Assembly: GCA_003162115.1 (NCBI GenBank)
Contig: PMMV01000068.1
Span: forward strand, 73,457-83,890
Length of the DNA: 10,434 nt
Source of the DNA: Methanobacterium sp.
GTDB taxonomy: Archaea; Methanobacteriota; Methanobacteria; Methanobacteriales; Methanobacteriaceae
Direction: 5' to 3'
Both the position numbers and the translations under genes were made by a program. Every line of letters starts with the position of its first letter. Position 1 is the stretch's first letter. Positions 6,748 to 10,434 of the stretch are shown piece after piece. The notes beneath the pieces were generated by a model. It was not told the DNA's origin. It made no database searches and worked only from the letters and a program-made list of their open reading frames with translations.

Positions 6748-6960
6748 ATGAAGATTACCGTTGACAAGGACAAATGCACAGGATGCGGAACATGTAAAGA
6801 AGCTTGTCCTAAAGGACAAAAAATCTGGAAAATTAATGATAAAGCCACTCCATCAAATTTAGAATACTGTCATCTGTGCACTATATGCGCAAGTAAATGT
6901 CCAGAACAAGCAATACAAGTTATAAGGGATGATGAAGATGAGAAAGAAAACTCTGAGTAG
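6748..6960 (+). CDS. Small 2[4Fe-4S] ferredoxin
   Basis: 70 residues. Two cluster motifs: C10, C13, C16, C20-P and C41, C44, C47, C51-P, the classic CX2CX2CX3CP pair, so two [4Fe-4S] clusters. The gap of 20 residues between C20 and C41 is longer than in clostridial ferredoxin. The C-terminus is very acidic (DDEDEKENSE), usual for a soluble electron carrier docking to a basic partner. The partner is not evident; the flavodoxin and MBL gene downstream, or an oxidoreductase elsewhere, are options. The SD is weak (AAGG, about 10 nt upstream). The 3' end overlaps hisB by 23 nt in another frame, so translation is probably coupled. Confidence 0.93.
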   Translation: MKITVDKDKCTGCGTCKEACPKGQKIWKINDKATPSNLEYCHLCTICASKCPEQAIQVIRDDEDEKENSE

Positions 6961-7513
6961 AAAAACCAATGAAACAGATATTAAAATATCTCTTGATCTA
7001 GATGGAGAAGGACTATTCAATATTAATACGGGTATAGAATTTTTCAATCATATGCTGGACTCCTTTGCTAAGCATGGATTCTTCGATTTAGAAGTTAACG
7101 CCAAGGGAGATACTGGTGTCGATGACCACCACACAGTTGAAGATGTAGGTATACTGCTTGGAAAAATTTATAATGAAGCAATTGGGGACAAAAAAGGGAT
7201 AAGAAGAATGGCCCATGCAATAGTGCCCATGGATGATGCCCTTGCAACCGTTGCTGTAGATATTAGTGGAAGAAGTTATTCTGTACTAAACTTCGAATTT
7301 AACAAACCTAAAGTGGGAGATTTGAGTACAGAAAACGTTGAGCACTTCTTTGAATCATTTGCAAATTCTGCAGAGATAAATATTAATGCAAAGGTAGATG
7401 GAGAAAACGACCATCATAAAATTGAGGCCCTTTTCAAATCATTTGCGAGAGCTCTCAAAGATGCATCAATCATAGAGCATGAATCTATTCCTAGCACCAA
7501 AGGGATTTTATAA
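6938..7513 (+). CDS. hisB: Imidazoleglycerol-phosphate dehydratase
   Basis: 191 residues, the sixth step of histidine synthesis: IGP to imidazole-acetol phosphate. The Mn-binding motifs are complete: FFNHML (35-40, H38), DDHHTVED (62-69, H64 H65 E68) and NDHHKIE (157-163, H159 H160 E163). PMDDAL (97-102) and the C-terminal IPSTKGIL are also family marks. Monofunctional, as usual in archaea, with no histidinol phosphatase domain. Three in-frame ATGs (6929, 6932, 6938) could start it; 6938 is preferred because it gives the MRKxxxSRKTxETDI start typical of HisB and leaves AGGGATGAT as an SD inside the ferredoxin gene. No other his gene adjoins; archaeal his genes are often scattered. Confidence 0.97.
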   Translation: MRKKTLSRKTNETDIKISLDLDGEGLFNINTGIEFFNHMLDSFAKHGFFDLEVNAKGDTGVDDHHTVEDVGILLGKIYNEAIGDKKGIRRMAHAIVPMDDALATVAVDISGRSYSVLNFEFNKPKVGDLSTENVEHFFESFANSAEININAKVDGENDHHKIEALFKSFARALKDASIIEHESIPSTKGIL

Positions 7514-7527
7514 GAAAAATAATTTCT

Positions 7528-7543
7528 AGGAGGTACGGAATTG
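7528..7543 (+). promoter_or_regulatory. AGGAGGT SD with TTG start codon of the flavodoxin gene
   Basis: The SD match is full length with 6-nt spacing. A strong SD with a weak start codon may balance translation within the operon; that is inference. Confidence 0.8.
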
Positions 7544-8011
7544 AAAACCTTGATAGCATGTTATTCCTATTCAGGCCACACACTTAAAGTTGCGGAAGCT
7601 CTTAAAATAAAAATAAATGCGGATTTAACTAATATAAAGAGTGAAAAAGATGATTGGTATCCTTTTAGATTATGGAAAGCATTAAGAGAAAAGAAAGTCC
7701 CAATAAAGCCGTGCCAGACAGATTTAATGAATTATGATGGACTTGTATTATGTAGTCCGGTTTGGGGTGGAAAAACTCCACCCGCAATCAATAAATATTT
7801 ATCAGAACTTACAAATGTGAAAGGCAAACATTTCGGTGTTTTCGTCACTTCGGGGGGCAAAAGGTCCCAAAAGGCAACCATTCAAATGCGTGAATATTTA
7901 GATAGCCAGGGAATGCAATTTTTAGGACAAATGAGGCTCCTTGCTAAGGATGTTGATGATGAAAAATATGGCGAGATATTTGATTTATTTGCAAAAAAAT
8001 TCATCGATTAA
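7541..8011 (+). CDS. Flavodoxin family protein, TTG start
   Basis: 156 residues. The FMN phosphate loop YSYSGHT is at 8-14, SPVWGGKTPP (72-81) matches the 60s loop region with a Trp against the flavin, and VFVTSGG (about 100-106) the 90s loop region. It is thus a short-chain flavodoxin, a low-potential one-electron carrier, or a related flavin reductase. The start is TTG, fixed by AGGAGGT (7528-7534), the best SD in the window, 6 nt upstream; the next residues MKTLIACYS are the expected first strand, and no in-frame ATG lies near. It follows hisB by 27 nt and precedes the MBL gene by 20 nt, so it is part of the same operon. The electron donor and acceptor are unknown. Confidence 0.92.
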   Translation: MKTLIACYSYSGHTLKVAEALKIKINADLTNIKSEKDDWYPFRLWKALREKKVPIKPCQTDLMNYDGLVLCSPVWGGKTPPAINKYLSELTNVKGKHFGVFVTSGGKRSQKATIQMREYLDSQGMQFLGQMRLLAKDVDDEKYGEIFDLFAKKFID

Positions 8012-8031
8012 AAGATTTTAGGAGTTTAAAG

Positions 8032-8790
8032 GTGGATATAATGAAATTAATCGCCCCATTTTTGATTAACTCAGTAATTGATAAAGAGAGCATTAGGAAA
8101 GTACCTCAAATAAAGAATTATACTGGAAAGACCATAATTCAAACAGTGAGTAAATCTAGTTTAACACCTACCAATTCGTTTATTATAATATCAAGTGAGG
8201 GGACCACCGTGGTTGCAGATCCTACTTTAATGCCCACTCCAGAAGAGCTTGATCTGAACCCTGATGCTATAACAGTTACCCATACACATTCCGACCATAT
8301 TGATCCAAAATTTACAGACAATCAAAAATGTAAAAAATCCATTGCAACGGTAGAAAGCTTCGATGTTAATGACGTTCACATTTATAGTATCGAATCCTCA
8401 CATCGAGGAAACATTATTAATCGGAACTCACCTAACAATGTTATCTATGTTTTTGAGGTCGATGGACTTAGAATCGCTCATATGGGAGATATAGGACAAG
8501 ATCATCTTACTATAAAACAAATAGAAGCCCTTGGAAAAATTGATATAGCATTAATGCAATTTTCAAACCCTTTTTCGGGTATGTTCGACTCTGACAAAGG
8601 ATTTACCTTGATTGAAGAATTAAAACCACAAATAATTATTCCCACACATTCAAACCCCCGATCTACACGTAAGATTGCTAAAATGTTAGGCAAACTTGAA
8701 ATAGTTGAAAATTTAATCGCATTGAAACCTGAAGATCTAAAAGACTCGAAGAGAAAAGTTGTGTGGTTGAAAAACACTTTAAATTATTGA
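8032..8790 (+). CDS. Metallo-beta-lactamase-fold hydrolase, UlaG/UPF0173-like
   Basis: 252 residues. The dinuclear metal motif is THTHSDH (83-89: H84, H86, D88, H89), with H124 (SSHRG), D153 (HMGD) and H206 (PTHSNPR) completing the site, so an active enzyme is expected. The layout fits the Zn-dependent UlaG/UPF0173-like branch; the substrate is unknown. It is not a flavodiiron protein: those have HxExDH, here HTHSDH. Two starts are possible: GTG at 8032 with AGGAG (8020-8024) 7 nt upstream, or ATG at 8041 (249 residues) with AAGGTGGAT overlapping the GTG. It is last in the ferredoxin-hisB-flavodoxin operon and ends 20 bp from the convergent HD gene. Confidence 0.9.
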   Translation: MDIMKLIAPFLINSVIDKESIRKVPQIKNYTGKTIIQTVSKSSLTPTNSFIIISSEGTTVVADPTLMPTPEELDLNPDAITVTHTHSDHIDPKFTDNQKCKKSIATVESFDVNDVHIYSIESSHRGNIINRNSPNNVIYVFEVDGLRIAHMGDIGQDHLTIKQIEALGKIDIALMQFSNPFSGMFDSDKGFTLIEELKPQIIIPTHSNPRSTRKIAKMLGKLEIVENLIALKPEDLKDSKRKVVWLKNTLNY

Positions 8791-8801
8791 AATATAAATT
8801 C

Positions 8802-8808
8802 AAAAAAA
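8802..8808 (-). terminator. T7 run ending the HD-domain gene
   Basis: On the minus strand seven T follow 2 nt after the stop of the HD gene. It lies in the 20-bp gap between convergent genes, with no stem. Confidence 0.4.
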
Positions 8809-8810
8809 CT

Positions 8811-10028
8811 TTAAAAATCTGCTGTTTTAAAAGAACTATTCTTGAAATAGTTAAATAATCGTCCAAAATCAATGCCTGAAACTTTTTTCCTCTTAAAATC
8901 TTCATATATATTTTTTCTTCCTTCTTCGAGATGTTTGGAAGTAATACCATGTTTAATAGATAAATCTGCTTCAATAAATGCTGTTAATTTATCACAAGCC
9001 TTTATAAGTTTCCCATCAAGTGGGTGAAATTCATTATTATTGTAGTTTATATTAAGTTCCTCGAAACTTATTCCTTTAATGATCTTATCCTTAATTTTAA
9101 TTTTGTTTTCAAATTCATCTTGTGTGAAGTATCTCATCTCATTTCTCCAAGAACCTGGTAACAATGGCAAAAGACGAGTTTTCATTTGATCTTCTTCGTA
9201 ATCCTTAATAATACCTTCTAAACCTTCAACTGAAGTTTTTATCGGTGAAATAATGTCCTTGGTGAGTACTTCTGGTAAATCGTGGAATAATCCTGTAAAA
9301 AAATTATTGTAAAGTCTTTTGGGGCATGGATTGTTTTCAAGAGAGAGGATATATGATGTTATAGCCACGATGTACATATGACCCAGAACAGAAGTTTTGG
9401 GAACTCGAGGTGAGTGTGCCCATCTTTCCTGAAAGCGAAGTTGTCCACAAAGATCTATAAATCCAAAGGATTTTTTTTCCAACGATAATTTTTGAACACC
9501 TATCAAATCGTAATGATCCTCTATCTGATTCGCTATTGCTTCTTTAGTCTCTTCAATACCATAAATAAATGGAGATGTATGATAAATGATCTTAAATTCC
9601 CAGTTAGTGGCCATATAATGTGCGGCTTTGAGTATACGCTTTTCTATTCTCGCATATTTGTGATCAAACAGATATTTCTCGAAATTTCCTTTGAAGTTCT
9701 TGCTTACATCTTTTATATCTTCTTCTAATTTTTCAAGAACATAACTATTTAGATCATCTTCCTTTTCTTCCATCATTTTATGAAAAACTGGAGGTTTAAT
9801 ATCTGTTAATATGGTTCTGTGCAGAAATTCAAATATTCCTCCTTCTATAAGTTTCTGCCAGTTAATTTCAATTTCTCTATCATTCTCTTCGAATTTGGCT
9901 ATTACGTATGCTATAACCATTTTATGTGCCTGTTTATCAAGTTCTGTCAACTCAACTGGTCTTATATGATCATTCCATCGATTCATACTGGCTGCTTCAT
10001 AAAATCTTTCAAGTAGATTTTCAATCAT
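8811..10028 (-). CDS. HD-domain phosphohydrolase with a second, degenerate HD domain
   Basis: 405 residues, soluble. The C-terminal half (about 196-365) is an intact HD domain of the YfbR-like type: ERWAHSPRVP (201-210), H217 in LGHMYIV, HD at 249-250 in GLFHDLPEVLTKDI, and D346 in KACDKLTAFIEADL. Such domains bind a divalent metal and often dephosphorylate nucleoside monophosphates. The N-terminal half repeats the same order: NRWNDHIRPVELTELDKQAH (16-35), then FLHRTILTDIKPP (68-80) where HD has become HR, then KAAHYMATNWEFKII (134-148) where Asp has become His. I therefore read it as an internal duplication with an inactive first copy. The start at 10028 is set by AGGTG (10038-10034), 5 nt upstream. 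It is downstream of mtd but separated from it by a terminator. Confidence 0.85.
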   Translation of the reverse strand: MIENLLERFYEAASMNRWNDHIRPVELTELDKQAHKMVIAYVIAKFEENDREIEINWQKLIEGGIFEFLHRTILTDIKPPVFHKMMEEKEDDLNSYVLEKLEEDIKDVSKNFKGNFEKYLFDHKYARIEKRILKAAHYMATNWEFKIIYHTSPFIYGIEETKEAIANQIEDHYDLIGVQKLSLEKKSFGFIDLCGQLRFQERWAHSPRVPKTSVLGHMYIVAITSYILSLENNPCPKRLYNNFFTGLFHDLPEVLTKDIISPIKTSVEGLEGIIKDYEEDQMKTRLLPLLPGSWRNEMRYFTQDEFENKIKIKDKIIKGISFEELNINYNNNEFHPLDGKLIKACDKLTAFIEADLSIKHGITSKHLEEGRKNIYEDFKRKKVSGIDFGRLFNYFKNSSFKTADF

Positions 10029-10074
10029 GGATACACCTAAAAATAACAGGAATTCGATTCAAAAATAAAATTCT

Positions 10075-10107
10075 AAAAAAAACAAAAAGTGACGACCCGA
10101 AGGTCGT
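10075..10107 (-). terminator. UUCG hairpin plus U-tract terminator of mtd
   Basis: On the minus strand ACGACC (10107-10102) pairs with GGTCGT (10097-10092) around the exceptionally stable tetraloop C(UUCG)G. T-runs of 5 and 8 (10088-10075) follow shortly after. It begins 9 nt after the mtd stop and is the cleanest terminator in the window; such bacterial-like stems are uncommon among the other genes here. Confidence 0.8.
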
Positions 10108-10116
10108 TGTATCAAA

Positions 10117-10434
10117 TTATTGTGGTTTTTCCATTAAAACAGATTTAGCTAGTGTCTGGCCTTTTCCACCATGAGGTGTTCTTACGACTGTGTCGTTAGC
10201 CTTTTCAATATCCCTAGCTTCTGAAGCTAATTTAGCTGCTACACCTATCATCTCGTGAGCTGAAGCAACGATTGGAACGTATTTATCAAAGTCTCGGACC
10301 ATGAAACATCCCTCGACATCAATGTCAGCAACTTTGGATGCAATTTCGTATGCAGCCATTGCTTTTGCCTTAGCGTAAGGGCTGGAAAATTGTGCAGCTT
10401 CTACAGCCTTGTCTCTTGATATAATAACTTTTGG
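10117..10434 (-). CDS. mtd: F420-dependent methylenetetrahydromethanopterin dehydrogenase, C-terminal 105 residues
   Basis: The frame is open to the right edge, so only the 3' part is present; the full protein is about 275 residues. Mtd reversibly reduces methenyl-H4MPT to methylene-H4MPT with F420H2 in the cytoplasmic CO2-to-methane pathway. The visible part, beginning PKVIISRDKAVEAA and passing through SSPYAKAKAMAAYEIA, GCFMV, YVPIVASAHEM and the end ANDTVVRTPHGGKGQT, is as I remember the C-terminus of Mtd in Methanobacteriales. Methionines inside the visible part are not the start. The gene ends in a UUCG hairpin terminator, consistent with a strongly expressed transcript. Confidence 0.93.
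   Translation of the reverse strand, partial: PKVIISRDKAVEAAQFSSPYAKAKAMAAYEIASKVADIDVEGCFMVRDFDKYVPIVASAHEMIGVAAKLASEARDIEKANDTVVRTPHGGKGQTLAKSVLMEKPQ

Noticed and set aside
7541..8790. Flavodoxin next to an MBL-fold gene, as a split flavodiiron (F420H2 oxidase) protein
   Set aside because: The MBL protein has HTHSDH, not the HxExDH diiron site, and the order is reversed relative to flavodiiron proteins.
10117..10359. 80-residue complete small gene starting at the Met at 10359
   Set aside because: The frame continues without a stop to 10434 and matches Mtd upstream of that Met, so it is the 3' part of mtd.
1..10434. Mobile elements, CRISPR arrays, tRNA or defence genes
   Set aside because: No transposase, integrase, regularly spaced repeats or tRNA-like sequence seen on either strand; all sizeable frames are housekeeping or conserved archaeal families.

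Overview
The window looks like an ordinary chromosomal segment from a hydrogenotrophic methanogen of the order Methanobacteriales, most likely Methanobacterium or a close relative. Evidence: an F420-dependent methylene-H4MPT dehydrogenase (Mtd) at the right edge, a fused formaldehyde-activating enzyme/hexulose-phosphate synthase (Fae-Hps), an archaeal DUF63 membrane protein, a DUF1786 protein, a TrpB2-type tryptophan synthase, AT-rich spacers with archaeal TATA boxes, and SD sequences of the GGAGG/GGTGA type. From memory, the order leuA-like, trpB2, hisB, mtd resembles the MTH1464-MTH1481 stretch of Methanothermobacter thermautotrophicus; this was not checked.

Layout. Left arm (1-2868), all on the minus strand: the 5' end of a 2-isopropylmalate/homocitrate/citramalate synthase family gene, a DUF63 membrane protein, a PHP-domain phosphoesterase and a DUF1786 protein. 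The last three have no SD and carry a TATA-like box about 25-33 nt before the ATG, which suggests leaderless mRNAs. Centre (2869-6570), plus strand: trpB2 behind a divergent control region with TGTACA boxes, the same hexamer as the TRP box of the TrpY repressor; then fae-hps on its own promoter; then an iron-sulfur flavoprotein (Isf)-like reductase. Right centre (6571-8790), plus strand: a compact operon of 2[4Fe-4S] ferredoxin, hisB (overlapping), flavodoxin and a metallo-beta-lactamase-fold hydrolase. Its promoter region carries a 16-bp direct repeat 82 bp apart. Right arm (8791-10434), minus strand: an HD-domain protein that appears to hold a second, degenerate HD domain, then the 3' end of mtd with a clean UUCG-hairpin terminator.

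How the genes relate. trpB2, hisB and the leuA-like gene belong to amino-acid synthesis. Fae-Hps makes pentose precursor and hands the released formaldehyde to H4MPT as methylene-H4MPT, which is the substrate of Mtd, so two ends of one C1 node lie in the window. The ferredoxin, flavodoxin and Isf-like protein are small electron carriers without an assigned partner.

No spacer exceeds about 220 bases. I see no tRNA, rRNA, CRISPR, transposon or phage genes. I do not see a clearly new multi-gene system. The points most worth a second look are the trpB2 control region, the repeats before the ferredoxin-hisB operon, the degenerate double HD protein and the run of leaderless genes.
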